Positions 53,182-62,471 of a DNA stretch of 64,000 bases are shown piece by piece. Source of the stretch: Stutzerimonas stutzeri (GTDB lineage Bacteria > Pseudomonadota > Gammaproteobacteria > Pseudomonadales > Pseudomonadaceae); contig NZ_PPXG01000002.1 of NCBI RefSeq assembly GCF_002909485.1, positions 124,001 through 188,000 on the forward strand, written 5' to 3'. The stretch's first letter is position 1; every line of letters begins with the position of its first letter. The notes below the pieces were generated by a model, which worked only from the letters and a program-made list of their open reading frames with translations, made no database searches and was not told the DNA's origin. Both the position numbers and the translations under genes were made by a program.

Positions 53182-55173
53182 TCAATCGAAACGAAAACAT
53201 AACATCGTGATGTCGTCGCGCTGCGGAAATTCACCCTGATAGCGTGCCAGAGCGAGGCTGAAGGCCTCGCCCTGATCGGCCAAAGGAAGCTGTGCGTGCT
53301 CGCGGATCATGTTGGCGAAGCGACTGTTGCCGAAGCCGTAACCCTGGTCGCCGCCAGCCTGATCGAGGAAACCGTCGGTGGTCATGTAGAACGTCCGACC
53401 CGGTTGCAGCTCGATGCTGGTGTTGTGGTACTCACCGATCCGCTTGTCACCGATAGCGCGCCGCGCCGCCTTGATCTCATGCACCTCTTCGCCATCACAG
53501 TAGTACAGCGCAATTTTCGCCCCGGAATAATGCACCTTGCGTTGCCGAAGATCGACATAGGCCAGGCCGATGTCCATGTTGGTGGCGAGGGCGTGCGAGT
53601 CGTTTTCATCGCGAAGCATGCTGCGAACGATCGCATCAGTACGTGACAGCGTGGCGGCTGGATCGCCCAGGCCGGTAGTGTCGAGGGCCTGGTTAATGGC
53701 CGCATGGGCGAGCATCGTCATCAACGCCCCAGGCACGCCGTGGCCCGCGCAATCGACGATACCGAACAGGCAACCATGCTCGTCGGCGCGGTAGACGTAG
53801 AAGTCGCCGCCAACGACATCCCGAGGACGCCAGAGCACCGCATGACGATCACCCATGGCGGTAACCAGCTGCCGATTCGGCAGGATCGAGCGCTGGATCA
53901 GGCTGGCGTAGTCGATCGAGTCGTCGATTTTCTTGTGCGCAGCGGCCATTTCCAGATTGGCCTGCTCCAGATCGCGGGTGCGTTCTCGTACACGGTTTTC
54001 CAGCTCGCTGGTGTGGCTGCGCACCTTCTGCGCCATCGCTCCAAAGGCAGCACTCAGCTCACCAATTTCGTCCTGCCGGCCAAGCGGCAGTGGTGCATCG
54101 TATTGCCCTGCCGCCAGCGCCTGGGCGCTGCGACGCAACTGGCGCAGCGGTTTGAGTACGCGTTTTTCCACGAGCCAGGCGCCGCCGCCGATCAGCAACA
54201 GGAACAGCACCAGAAACAGCCCAATGGCTGGCAGAAGCGGGCGTACCTCGACGACCTGGGCGGTTCCGAGATCCACGGAACTGGCGACGAACCACTGCAG
54301 CTCGGGTATCCAACTCAGCGCGAGTAGTCTGGGGGCGCCGTCCAGCGTGACACGTAGCGTCGCCACCGACCCCGGCGTCTCGCGGCTATCGGCCATGGCC
54401 TGACGCAACGCGGTGGCGGCGCTCAGGTCGTCGAGCAGGCCCAGGACGCTGGTCGACAGCGAGCGACCCCGTGCGGTTTCGGCGTTGAGGGTGACCAGAT
54501 TCTGATTCGGGTGAACCAGGATAGAGCCATAGGCATCGAGCACCATCGATTCGACGCCGACCTTGTTGGCTTCGATGAAGTCCTCAAGAAATGCCTTGAG
54601 TGCGATTCCTAAGCCAACCAGTCCAAGGCGTCGTTCTCCATCGCGCACCTGCACGTTGAACCATACCTTGAGCTCTCCGGTAACCACGGAGCGGTCGACG
54701 TTGATAGCGTAGGGGGTGTCGGTTTGCAGCGTCTGGAAGAACCACTCGTCACGCGGGTTATCCGAGCTCATCACATAGCGAGGGGTGTCACTGATTGCCT
54801 GGTCAGGCCCGTTGGAGTAATAGCCATTGCTGCGCGCCGATGCCGCGAAATACGCGTGGTCGCCGAAGGCTTGCTGGTAGCCAGCCGCTTCCTTGAAAAA
54901 GGTTTCGCGTTTGACCGGGTTCTGCTCATCGTCCAGCCAGGCGAGGGTCAGTTGTGAGGCTGCAAGCCGTTGCGCTAACGCGAGCTCGCGCGAGGCCGGG
55001 GCGAACAAGCGCTCACGGTTAAGCTGCACTACGTTGCGCGCATAGGCCTCACCAAAGCGATTTTGCACACCAAGCAACGCTTCACGACCGATGAAGCCGG
55101 CGAAGATGAATGCGAGCAGGCAGCTGAGTAGCAATGCCAGCAGTGATTTTCCGCGCAGTCCTAATGCAGCCAT
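53182..55173 (-). CDS. siaA: SiaA, membrane sensor PP2C-type phosphatase
   Basis: 663 residues. Helix 1 at about 10-28, periplasmic double-Cache-like sensor (~30-310; YVMSSDNPRDEWFFQTLQ, VLDAYGSILVHPNQNLV), helix 2 at about 315-335, HAMP (KPLRQLRRSAQALAAGQYD), coiled coil, then a SpoIIE/PP2C domain with metal residues in DVVGGDFYVY, IVDCAGHGVPGALMTML, MTTDGFLDQAGG and QRDDITMLCF. Dephosphorylates SiaC, raising c-di-GMP through SiaD. First gene of the operon. Confidence 0.94.
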   Translation of the reverse strand: MAALGLRGKSLLALLLSCLLAFIFAGFIGREALLGVQNRFGEAYARNVVQLNRERLFAPASRELALAQRLAASQLTLAWLDDEQNPVKRETFFKEAAGYQQAFGDHAYFAASARSNGYYSNGPDQAISDTPRYVMSSDNPRDEWFFQTLQTDTPYAINVDRSVVTGELKVWFNVQVRDGERRLGLVGLGIALKAFLEDFIEANKVGVESMVLDAYGSILVHPNQNLVTLNAETARGRSLSTSVLGLLDDLSAATALRQAMADSRETPGSVATLRVTLDGAPRLLALSWIPELQWFVASSVDLGTAQVVEVRPLLPAIGLFLVLFLLLIGGGAWLVEKRVLKPLRQLRRSAQALAAGQYDAPLPLGRQDEIGELSAAFGAMAQKVRSHTSELENRVRERTRDLEQANLEMAAAHKKIDDSIDYASLIQRSILPNRQLVTAMGDRHAVLWRPRDVVGGDFYVYRADEHGCLFGIVDCAGHGVPGALMTMLAHAAINQALDTTGLGDPAATLSRTDAIVRSMLRDENDSHALATNMDIGLAYVDLRQRKVHYSGAKIALYYCDGEEVHEIKAARRAIGDKRIGEYHNTSIELQPGRTFYMTTDGFLDQAGGDQGYGFGNSRFANMIREHAQLPLADQGEAFSLALARYQGEFPQRDDITMLCFRFD

Positions 55174-55298
55174 GCGAAGTTCCCTTTCAGTCGCGGGGTG
55201 GAGGCGCGGTTGATAATTGTCGGCCAGGAGCGAAATGGCGTCGATTATCCGGCATAAGGCGTTGTGCTACTAGCTGCGGGCCGTCTTTTTGACACAAG

Positions 55299-55321
55299 AA
55301 CGGAGCCGCCTGGGCTCCGTT
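55299..55321 (-). terminator. Terminator of ettA
   Basis: AACGGAGCC / GGCTCCGTT perfect 9-bp stem, 5-nt loop, just after the ettA stop (minus strand). A T-run is not immediate, so efficiency is uncertain. It also separates ettA from the sia operon. Confidence 0.65.
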
Positions 55322-55332
55322 CATGGCAGCAA

Positions 55333-56997
55333 TTACTGCGCCAGCTTTTTGTACTTAACGCGGTGCGGCTGGGAGGCAGCCTCGCCGAGGCGCTTCTTGC
55401 GGTCGGCTTCGTACTCGGTGTAGTTGCCTTCGAAGAACACCACGCCGTCGTCCTCGTAGGACAGGATGTGGGTGGCAACGCGGTCGAGGAACCAGCGGTC
55501 GTGGGAGATCACGATGGCTGAGCCGGGGAAGTCCAGCAGCGCTTCTTCCAGCGAACGCAGGGTTTCCACGTCGAGGTCGTTGGACGGTTCGTCGAGCAGC
55601 AATACGTTGGCGCCCTGCTTGAGGGTAAGCGCCAGGTGCAGGCGTCCACGTTCACCACCGGAAAGGTCCTTGACGAACTTCTGCTGGTCGGCGCCCTTGA
55701 AGTTGAAGCGGCCGACGTAACCGCGCGATGGCACCTCGTAGTTGCCAATGCGAATCTGGTCTAGACCGTCGGAGACGGCTTCCCATACGGTCTTGCCTCC
55801 GTCCAGGTCGTCGCGGCTCTGGTCCACGCAGGCCAACTGCACGGTGTCGCCGATTTCGATGCTGCCGGAATCCGGTGTTTCCTTGCCCATCAGCATGCGG
55901 AACAGGGTCGACTTACCGGCACCGTTACCACCGATCACGCCCACGATGGCGCCTTTCGGCACGCTGAATGACAGGCCTTCGACCAATACGCGGTCGCCGT
56001 AGCCTTTGGTGACGTTCTTGAATTCAATGACCTTGTCACCCAGACGCGGGCCGGCTGGGATGTAGATCTCGTTGGTCTCGGCGCGTTTCTGAAATTCCTG
56101 CGACTGCATTTCCTCGAAGCGCTGCAGGCGAGCCTTGGACTTGGACTGGCGGGCCTTGGCGCCTTTGCGCACCCACTCCAGTTCTTCTTTCATGGCCTTT
56201 TCATGAGCCGACTGCTGCTTGGATTCCTGAGCCAGACGGGCCGATTTGGCCTCCAGCCAGCCGGAATAGTTGCCTTCGTACGGGATGCCCGCGCCGCGGT
56301 CGAGCTCGAGAATCCAGCCGGCGACGTTGTCGAGGAAGTAACGGTCGTGGGTGATCGCTACCACGGTGCCCGGGAAGTCATGGAGGAAGCGCTCCAGCCA
56401 GGCCACCGAGTCGGCGTCCAGGTGGTTGGTCGGTTCGTCCAGCAGCAGCATGTCCGGTGCGGACAGCAGCAGGCGGCACAGGGCGACGCGGCGCTTCTCT
56501 CCGCCAGACAGGTGCGCGACCTTGGCATCCCAGGCCGGCAGACGCAGTGCATCGGCGGCGACTTCCAGCTGGCGTTCCAGGTTATGGCCGTCGGATGCCT
56601 GCAGGATCGCTTCGAGCTTGGCCTGCTCGGCAGCCAGCGCATCGAAGTCGGCATCCGGCTCGGCGTAGGCGGCGTAGACGGCATCCAGGCGGGCCTGGGC
56701 GTCCTTGATCACACCAACCGCCTCCTCGACGATTTCGCGCACGGTCTTTTCCGGATCGAGCTGCGGCTCCTGCGGCAGGTAGCCGACATTGATGCCCGGC
56801 ATGGCGCGGGCCTCGCCGTCGAACTCGGTGTCGACGCCGGCCATGATGCGCAGCAGGGTGGATTTACCGGCGCCGTTCAGACCGAGCACACCGATCTTGG
56901 CGCCTGGGAAGAACGACAGGGAAATGTTCTTGAGGATCTCGCGCTTCGGCGGAACGACCTTGCTCAGCCGGTGCATGGTGTAGACGTATTGAGCCAT
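55333..56997 (-). CDS. ettA: Energy-dependent translational throttle protein EttA (ABC-F)
   Basis: 554 residues, family length 555. Two ATPase domains: Walker A VLGLNGAGKSTLLRIM and VIGGNGAGKSTLFRML; signatures HLSGGEKRRVALCRLLL and DLSGGERGRLHLALTL; Walker B MLLLDEPTNHLDADSV and VLLLDEPSNDLDVETL. The charged linker KGAKARQSKSKARLQRFEEM (P-site tRNA-interaction motif) lies between. No transmembrane part. Binds the ribosomal E site and gates elongation with the ATP/ADP ratio. Divergent from glyA across 251 bp. Confidence 0.97.
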   Translation of the reverse strand: MAQYVYTMHRLSKVVPPKREILKNISLSFFPGAKIGVLGLNGAGKSTLLRIMAGVDTEFDGEARAMPGINVGYLPQEPQLDPEKTVREIVEEAVGVIKDAQARLDAVYAAYAEPDADFDALAAEQAKLEAILQASDGHNLERQLEVAADALRLPAWDAKVAHLSGGEKRRVALCRLLLSAPDMLLLDEPTNHLDADSVAWLERFLHDFPGTVVAITHDRYFLDNVAGWILELDRGAGIPYEGNYSGWLEAKSARLAQESKQQSAHEKAMKEELEWVRKGAKARQSKSKARLQRFEEMQSQEFQKRAETNEIYIPAGPRLGDKVIEFKNVTKGYGDRVLVEGLSFSVPKGAIVGVIGGNGAGKSTLFRMLMGKETPDSGSIEIGDTVQLACVDQSRDDLDGGKTVWEAVSDGLDQIRIGNYEVPSRGYVGRFNFKGADQQKFVKDLSGGERGRLHLALTLKQGANVLLLDEPSNDLDVETLRSLEEALLDFPGSAIVISHDRWFLDRVATHILSYEDDGVVFFEGNYTEYEADRKKRLGEAASQPHRVKYKKLAQ

Positions 56998-57248
56998 GGA
57001 AATGAATGCCCGTATGGTGAAGGATGCCCGGCCCAGACCGCGAGGTCGGGGCTAAAAATAGGGGGCAGGTAAAGGGCGCAAAGCTACCCGAATGCACCGG
57101 TCAGGGCAAACCGTCGGCGTGGCCCGGTTGCTCGTCTGGCTGGCAGCTGGTTCATGCTCTGTATGACCAGCGCTCATACCCGCAGCGACGGCGGATGAGG
57201 TAGAATCCGCGGCTCTCTTTTACCGCCAGCTGATCTCAGAGGACTGCC

Positions 57249-58502
57249 ATGTTCAGCCGTGATTTGACCCTCGCCCGTTTCGACGCCGATCTCTTCGCTG
57301 CCATGGAGCAGGAAGCCAAGCGTCAGGAAGACCACATCGAGCTGATCGCCTCGGAGAACTACACCAGCCCAGCGGTGATGGAAGCTCAGGGATCGGTACT
57401 GACCAACAAGTATGCCGAAGGCTACCCGGGCAAGCGCTACTACGGCGGTTGCGAATACGTCGACGTGGTCGAGCAACTGGCCATCGATCGCGCCAAGGAA
57501 CTGTTCGGCGCCGATTACGCCAACGTTCAGCCGCATGCCGGCTCCCAGGCCAACGCCGCTGTTTACCTGGCGCTGTTGCAGGCTGGCGATACCATTCTCG
57601 GCATGAGCCTGGCCCACGGTGGTCACCTGACCCACGGCGCCAGCGTTTCCTCGTCCGGCAAGCTGTACAACGCCGTGCAGTACGGCATCAACGATCAAGG
57701 CCTGATCGATTACGACGAAGTCGAGCGTCTGGCCGTCGAGCACAAGCCGAAGATGATCGTTGCCGGTTTCTCCGCTTACTCCCAGCTGCTGGACTTCGCC
57801 CGTTTCCGTGAGATCGCCGACAAGGTAGGTGCCTACCTGTTCGTCGATATGGCCCACGTGGCTGGTCTGGTTGCCGCTGGCGTATACCCGAACCCGGTAC
57901 CGTTTGCCGACGTCGTCACCACCACGACCCACAAGACCCTGCGCGGTCCGCGCGGCGGCCTGATCCTGGCGCGTGCCAACGCCGAGATCGAGAAGAAACT
58001 CAACTCTGCCGTTTTCCCCGGTGCCCAGGGTGGCCCGCTGGAGCATGTCATTGCCGCCAAGGCCGTGTGCTTCAAGGAAGCGCTGCAGCCCGAGTTCAAG
58101 GCCTACCAGCAGCAGGTCGTGAAGAACGCACAGGCCATGGCCGAAGTGTTCATCCAGCGCGGCTTCGACGTGGTTTCCGGCGGCACCAAAAACCACCTGT
58201 TCCTGCTCAGCCTGATCAAACAGGACATCACCGGTAAGGATGCGGATGCTGCCCTGGGCAACGCGCACATCACCGTGAACAAGAACAGCGTGCCGAACGA
58301 CCCGCGTTCGCCGTTCGTGACTTCCGGTCTGCGCATTGGCACCCCGGCTGTCACCACTCGCGGCTTCGGCGAAACCGAGTGCCGTGATCTGGCCGGCTGG
58401 ATCTGCGACATCCTCGACAACATGGGCGACGAGTCGGTGATCGACGCGGTCCGTGGCAAGGTCGAAGCGGTCTGCGCCAAGTTCCCGGTATACGGCAACT
58501 AA
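57249..58502 (+). CDS. glyA: Serine hydroxymethyltransferase
   Basis: 417 residues. PLP enzyme interconverting serine and glycine with tetrahydrofolate. [20 protein letters not shown] near 18; [16 protein letters not shown] near 55; PLP Lys in [15 protein letters not shown] near 225; [16 protein letters not shown] near 355. ATG 57249 is preceded by CAGAGGA. A possible -10, TAGAAT, lies ~45 bp upstream without a clear -35. A terminator follows. Confidence 0.97.
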   Translation: MFSRDLTLARFDADLFAAMEQEAKRQEDHIELIASENYTSPAVMEAQGSVLTNKYAEGYPGKRYYGGCEYVDVVEQLAIDRAKELFGADYANVQPHAGSQANAAVYLALLQAGDTILGMSLAHGGHLTHGASVSSSGKLYNAVQYGINDQGLIDYDEVERLAVEHKPKMIVAGFSAYSQLLDFARFREIADKVGAYLFVDMAHVAGLVAAGVYPNPVPFADVVTTTTHKTLRGPRGGLILARANAEIEKKLNSAVFPGAQGGPLEHVIAAKAVCFKEALQPEFKAYQQQVVKNAQAMAEVFIQRGFDVVSGGTKNHLFLLSLIKQDITGKDADAALGNAHITVNKNSVPNDPRSPFVTSGLRIGTPAVTTRGFGETECRDLAGWICDILDNMGDESVIDAVRGKVEAVCAKFPVYGN

Positions 58503-58525
58503 GCACTCAACTGCTTCATCCAGAG

Positions 58526-58543
58526 AGCCCGCGAAAGCGGGCT
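58526..58543 (+). terminator. Terminator of glyA
   Basis: AGCCCGC-GAAA-GCGGGCT perfect stem with a stable GNRA loop, extended by AGAG/TTCT pairing, 24 bp after the glyA stop. Confidence 0.8.
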
Positions 58544-58645
58544 TTCTGCTATCTGGTGCCGGAAACGCCCCTTCTTGATCTCGGCCATCGCGGGTTCGGG
58601 TTGCCGCGCTAGACTGCGATCATCTGCTCTTCTGGAGTTCTTTTC

Positions 58646-59107
58646 ATGTTCAAGCGTGCCACCGGCGTGATTTTGCCTCCGCCCGTCATCTATGTGTTGT
58701 TCCTCGCAGCCGCGTGGTTGCTTGAGTGGCTTATACCCATCGCGCTACCGCAGAACCTCTGGACCCATTACATCGGTTGGGGGCTGATCGATGCCGGCGT
58801 ATTGCTGATGCTCTGGGCCGGATTGCTGATGCTCTGGCGCAAAACAACAGTCAACCCTTATGGCAAGCCCGCAAGGCTGTTGGAAGAGGGGCCGTTCCGT
58901 ATCTCGCGCAACCCGATCTATCTGGCGGACAGTCTGATCTACTGCGGCATCGCTCTGCTGTGGGGATCGCTGTGGCCGTGGCTGCTGCTGCCGGCCGTGG
59001 TCTTCAGCATGCAGCGTGGCGTAATCGTGCATGAAGAGCGCCTGCTTACGCAGCTGTTCGGTGATGACTATCGCCGTTACTGTGGGCGAGTCCGCCGCTG
59101 GTTGTGA
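58646..59107 (+). CDS. Isoprenylcysteine carboxyl methyltransferase-like membrane protein
   Basis: 153 residues, four hydrophobic segments (VIYVLFLAAAWLLEWLIPI, GLIDAGVLLMLWAGLLML, LIYCGIALLWGSLWPWLLL). C-terminal RISRNPIYLADSLIY and HEERLLTQLFGDDYRRYCGR are the SAM-binding hallmarks of the ICMT/PEMT group. Bacterial members methylate unidentified lipids or small molecules. Separated by 57 bp from mapZ on the same strand. Confidence 0.9.
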   Translation: MFKRATGVILPPPVIYVLFLAAAWLLEWLIPIALPQNLWTHYIGWGLIDAGVLLMLWAGLLMLWRKTTVNPYGKPARLLEEGPFRISRNPIYLADSLIYCGIALLWGSLWPWLLLPAVVFSMQRGVIVHEERLLTQLFGDDYRRYCGRVRRWL

Positions 59108-59164
59108 CGTCGCTGTCGAGTGTTCTTGTCCTATAGTGAAACCAGACTTCGCGGAGTGATTTCG

Positions 59165-59533
59165 ATGAGTGATACCCCAAGTGATCGCAGGCGCTTCCAG
59201 CGCATCGAGTTCGATGCTGCCACCGAGCTGGTCCAGGGCGACCGTCGCTGGCCGGTCGAGCTGCATGATTTGTCGCTGAAAGGCCTGCTGGTTCGTCGCC
59301 CCGACGGCTGGGATGCCGATGCGTCGCAACCGTTCGCAGCCCAGGTGCGCCTGGCCGACGATGCCGAGGTACGCATGGAGGTGGCGATGGCCCACGAAGA
59401 GGGCGATCTGATCGGTTTCGTCTGCCAGCACATCGATCTCGACTCAATTGCCCACCTGCGGCGCCTGGTCGAGCTCAACTTGGGCGACGAAGCACTGCTG
59501 GAGCGCGAGCTGGCGGCACTGGGCGGCGAATAG
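59165..59533 (+). CDS. mapZ: PilZ-domain c-di-GMP adaptor MapZ
   Basis: 122-residue single PilZ domain: c-di-GMP motifs RRRFQR near residues 8-13 and DLSLKG near 36-41. C-terminal [20 protein letters not shown] is, to my recollection, nearly identical to P. aeruginosa PA4608 (MapZ), which inhibits the chemotaxis methyltransferase CheR1 when bound to c-di-GMP. Neighbours also match (radA next, converging, 3 bp apart). ATG 59165 gives the usual MSD start. Confidence 0.9.
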   Translation: MSDTPSDRRRFQRIEFDAATELVQGDRRWPVELHDLSLKGLLVRRPDGWDADASQPFAAQVRLADDAEVRMEVAMAHEEGDLIGFVCQHIDLDSIAHLRRLVELNLGDEALLERELAALGGE

Positions 59534-59536
59534 CGG

Positions 59537-60898
59537 TCACTCGAACAGCGCGTCGAGCGCCTGCTCAAGGCGTGTTACAGCAATGACCTGCAAACCCGCA
59601 GGCGCCTCTTTTGGCGCATTGCCCTTGGGTACGATGGCGCGCTTGAAGCCGTGCTTGGCGGCTTCCTTCAGGCGTTCCTGACCACTCGGCACTGGGCGGA
59701 TCTCGCCGGACAGCCCCACCTCGCCGAATACCAGCAGGTCGGTATCGAGCGGCCGATTGCGCAGACTCGATATCACCGCCGCCATCAGCGCCAGGTCCGC
59801 GGCGGTTTCCAGTACCTTCACTCCGCCGACCACGTTGATGAACACGTCCTGATCGTAGGTCGGAATGCTGCCATGCCGATGCAGCACGGCCAGCAGCATG
59901 GCCAGACGGTTCTGATCCAGGCCCAGGGTCACGCGCCGGGGATTGGCCAGGTGGCTGGTGTCGACCAGCGCCTGCACCTCCACCAGCATCGGCCGTGTGC
60001 CTTCCCATGTAGCCATGACCACGCTGCCGGGCACCGCTTCCTGAGCGCGGGTGAGGAAGATCGCCGAGGGGTTGGTGACTTCCTTCAGGCCCTTGTCGGT
60101 CATGCCGAACACGCCCAGCTCATTGACCGCACCGAAGCGGTTCTTCACCGCACGCAGCAGGCGCAGGCGGCCATCCGATTCACCCTCGAAATACAGCACC
60201 GTGTCGACCATGTGTTCGAGCACGCGCGGGCCGGCGAGGGCGCCTTCCTTGGTGACGTGGCCGACCAGGAAGATGGCCGTGCCGCTCTGCTTGGCGAAGC
60301 GAACCAGCAGCGCGGCGCTCTCGCGCACTTGGGCGACACCTCCCGGCGCCGATTGCAGCTGCTCGGTGAAGATGGTCTGGATCGAGTCGATCACCATCAC
60401 CTTGGGCTTTTCCAGTCGCGCGGTGGCGATGATTGATTCGATGCAGGTCTCGGTCATCACCTTGAGCTTGTCCTGCGGCAGGTCAAGGCGGCGCGCACGC
60501 ATGGCCACCTGCTGCTGGGATTCCTCGCCGGTCACGTAGAGCGCCGGGTATTGCTGGGCGATGGCGCAAAGCGTCTGCAGCAAGATGGTCGACTTGCCGA
60601 TGCCTGGATCACCGCCGATCAGCACCACCGATCCGTCCACTAGCCCCCCGCCGAGTACGCGGTCCAGCTCGCCGGAAGCGGTGGAAAAGCGCGGTACTTC
60701 TTCGACGCTGACTTCGGCCAAGGTCCGGATGTTGGCCTGCTCGCCTGCCCAGCCTGCGCGGCCGGAGGGTGGTGCCGCGCCCTCGATGATGGTTTCCACC
60801 AGTGTGTTCCAGGCACCGCAATCACCGCACTGGCCGGCCCATTTCGGAAAGGTCGAGCCGCATTCGGTGCAGCCATACATGCGCTTGGCCTTGGCCAT
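59537..60898 (-). CDS. radA: DNA repair protein RadA
   Basis: 453 residues. N-terminal zinc finger CTECGSTFPKWAGQCGDC; RecA-like ATPase with Walker A LIGGDPGIGKSTILLQ near 90 and VMVIDSIQTIF; the RadA-specific KNRFG motif; C-terminal Lon-like domain (DLALMAAVISSLRNRPLD, FGEVGLSGEIRPV). Promotes branch migration in recombination. Start MAKAKRMYGC is the family start; the frame is open further upstream but unsupported. Confidence 0.96.
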   Translation of the reverse strand: MAKAKRMYGCTECGSTFPKWAGQCGDCGAWNTLVETIIEGAAPPSGRAGWAGEQANIRTLAEVSVEEVPRFSTASGELDRVLGGGLVDGSVVLIGGDPGIGKSTILLQTLCAIAQQYPALYVTGEESQQQVAMRARRLDLPQDKLKVMTETCIESIIATARLEKPKVMVIDSIQTIFTEQLQSAPGGVAQVRESAALLVRFAKQSGTAIFLVGHVTKEGALAGPRVLEHMVDTVLYFEGESDGRLRLLRAVKNRFGAVNELGVFGMTDKGLKEVTNPSAIFLTRAQEAVPGSVVMATWEGTRPMLVEVQALVDTSHLANPRRVTLGLDQNRLAMLLAVLHRHGSIPTYDQDVFINVVGGVKVLETAADLALMAAVISSLRNRPLDTDLLVFGEVGLSGEIRPVPSGQERLKEAAKHGFKRAIVPKGNAPKEAPAGLQVIAVTRLEQALDALFE

Positions 60899-61014
60899 GG
60901 GAAACTCCGGGTCGGGTAAGTGGTGTCGCATGATAACGGCTGACTTGATCGTCATCAGCCACAAGCGGCGAGGGAGCGCCCAGACTGTAAACAAATCGAA
61001 CAGGAGTGAGCGCC

Positions 61015-61449
61015 ATGCGACATCTGTTGTTTCTGCACCTGCTAGGCGCCAGTGTCTGGGTGGGCGGGCATCTGGTACTGCTATTCAGTGTGCTGCCGGG
61101 TGCGCTGCGGCGTCGCGATGTCCAGCCGGTACGCCAGTTCGAACAACTTTACGAGCGCGTCGGGATTCCTGCGCTGCTGGTGCAGATCGTCAGCGGGTTC
61201 TGGCTTGCCAGCCTGTGGTTGCCGCACGCCCAGTGGTTCGATTCATCTCCCATGGCTCACCTGGTACAGGCCAAGCTGGTACTGCTCGGCGCGACTGCGC
61301 TGCTCGGGGTTCACGCTCGATTGGCGCTGATCCCGAAGCTGGATGCGCAACGCTTGCCGCAACTGGGCCTGCATATCGTGCTGATCACCCTGACGGCCAT
61401 TGCCTTCGTCTGGGTCGGCTCGGGGTTCCGTTTCGGTGGCTTGTTCTAG
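61015..61449 (+). CDS. CopD-like small membrane protein
   Basis: 144 residues with four helices (LLFLHLLGASVWVGGHLVLL, IPALLVQIVSGFWLASLWL, LVQAKLVLLGATALLGV, IVLITLTAIAFVWVGSG). HLLGASVWVGGHL has two His one helix-turn apart, as in CopD-type copper or haem proteins; HARL adds another. Homologues occur beside radA in Pseudomonas. Copper uptake is the family role but is not proven for this short form. ATG 61015 has CAGGAG at 8 bp. Confidence 0.82.
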   Translation: MRHLLFLHLLGASVWVGGHLVLLFSVLPGALRRRDVQPVRQFEQLYERVGIPALLVQIVSGFWLASLWLPHAQWFDSSPMAHLVQAKLVLLGATALLGVHARLALIPKLDAQRLPQLGLHIVLITLTAIAFVWVGSGFRFGGLF

Positions 61450-61461
61450 CGGGTTAGACAG

Positions 61462-61490
61462 AAAGAAGCCCGCGCATGGCGGGCTTCTTT
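61462..61490. terminator. Bidirectional terminator, copD-like / ydcH-like
   Basis: AAAGAAGCCCGC pairs perfectly with GCGGGCTTCTTT over a 5-nt loop, followed by two more T. Lies between convergent genes. Confidence 0.92.
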
Positions 61491-61505
61491 TTACTGGTGG
61501 TGCTA

Positions 61506-61775
61506 TCAGCCGCAGCAACCACCGCAGCAGCTGCCCGATGCACGCTTGAGGTCGCGGGCGATGTCATCTTTCATGGCCACACGCTCCTGCTTGAGCGCGT
61601 TGAGTGCGGTGTCGTCGAGGGTTTCGACACCGTCTTCGACGCGGCAGATGCGCTTGTCCAGCGCTTCGTATTCGTCCGCCTTTCGGGCGAAGGCCGGATC
61701 TTCCTGACGCAGTTTCTGCAACTGCTCGCGTTTCTCAGGGAAGTCCTTGATCAGTGGGTGGTGTTCGACGTGCAT
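61506..61775 (-). CDS. YdcH/DUF465 family protein with Cys-rich tail
   Basis: 89 residues. Helical hairpin typical of YdcH (HHPLIKDFPEKREQLQKLR near the start, YEALDKRICRVEDG, LKQERVAMKDDIARDLKR). Ends SCCGGCCG, giving four cysteines in a metal-binding-like tail that the basic family does not need. Function unknown. Monocistronic, facing the CopD-like gene. Confidence 0.88.
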   Translation of the reverse strand: MHVEHHPLIKDFPEKREQLQKLRQEDPAFARKADEYEALDKRICRVEDGVETLDDTALNALKQERVAMKDDIARDLKRASGSCCGGCCG

Positions 61776-61997
61776 GGAAACCGCTCCGGTTTGTCTGGTA
61801 GGGCTATACCATAGTCGCCGTCCCGGCAGAACCGGTTGACGGCGATCAAGCGAACCTCATTCGCAATAACCGGTCGATGAAAGGCGTTCTGCCGTGGCCT
61901 GCGCCGGCAAGCCCGGCTATGCTCTACCACGGCGCTCACCGCCATGACCGCGGGGTCATTGCGAATGGCCCGTACACCCACTAAAGGAAATCTGCGT

Positions 61998-62408
61998 ATG
62001 AGTCTGATCAACGAATTCAAGGCGTTTGCCGTGCGGGGAAATGTCGTCGACATGGCCGTGGGAATCGTCATCGGCGCTGCGTTCGGCAAGATCGTCTCGT
62101 CGTTCGTCGATGGCGTGATCATGCCTCCACTGGGCTTGCTCATTGGTGGCGTGGACTTTTCCGATCTGGCAATAGTGCTCAAGGATGCGGTAGGTGATGC
62201 GCCGGCGGTGCTACTTCGCTATGGGTCGTTCATTCAAACGGTGGTGGACTTCCTGATCATTGCCTTCGCCATCTTCATGGCGATCAAAGCCATCAATCAT
62301 CTGAAGCGCAAGGAGGCAGAAGCGCCATCCGCACCGCCTGCGCCTTCTAAGGAAGAGCTGCTGCTGACCGAGATTCGGGACTTGCTCAGGGAGCAGAAGA
62401 GTAACTGA
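61998..62408 (+). CDS. mscL: Large-conductance mechanosensitive channel
   Basis: 136 residues. N-terminal amphipathic helix and TM1: [20 protein letters not shown] followed by [20 protein letters not shown]2: [20 protein letters not shown]-terminal helix [15 protein letters not shown]. Forms a pentameric safety valve against hypo-osmotic shock. ATG 61998 has AAAGGAAA upstream. Confidence 0.97.
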   Translation: MSLINEFKAFAVRGNVVDMAVGIVIGAAFGKIVSSFVDGVIMPPLGLLIGGVDFSDLAIVLKDAVGDAPAVLLRYGSFIQTVVDFLIIAFAIFMAIKAINHLKRKEAEAPSAPPAPSKEELLLTEIRDLLREQKSN

Positions 62409-62436
62409 GCGGGCGTTTACTGAGCGTCATGGGGAA

Positions 62437-62463
62437 GTTACCCGGCGACTGGCGCCGGGTAAC
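62437..62463. terminator. Stem-loop between mscL and ccpR
   Basis: GTTACCCGGCG / CGCCGGGTAAC perfect 11-bp stem, 5-nt loop, between convergent genes. No T-run on either side, so termination is only probable. Confidence 0.6.
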
Positions 62464-62471
62464 AGGAACGA

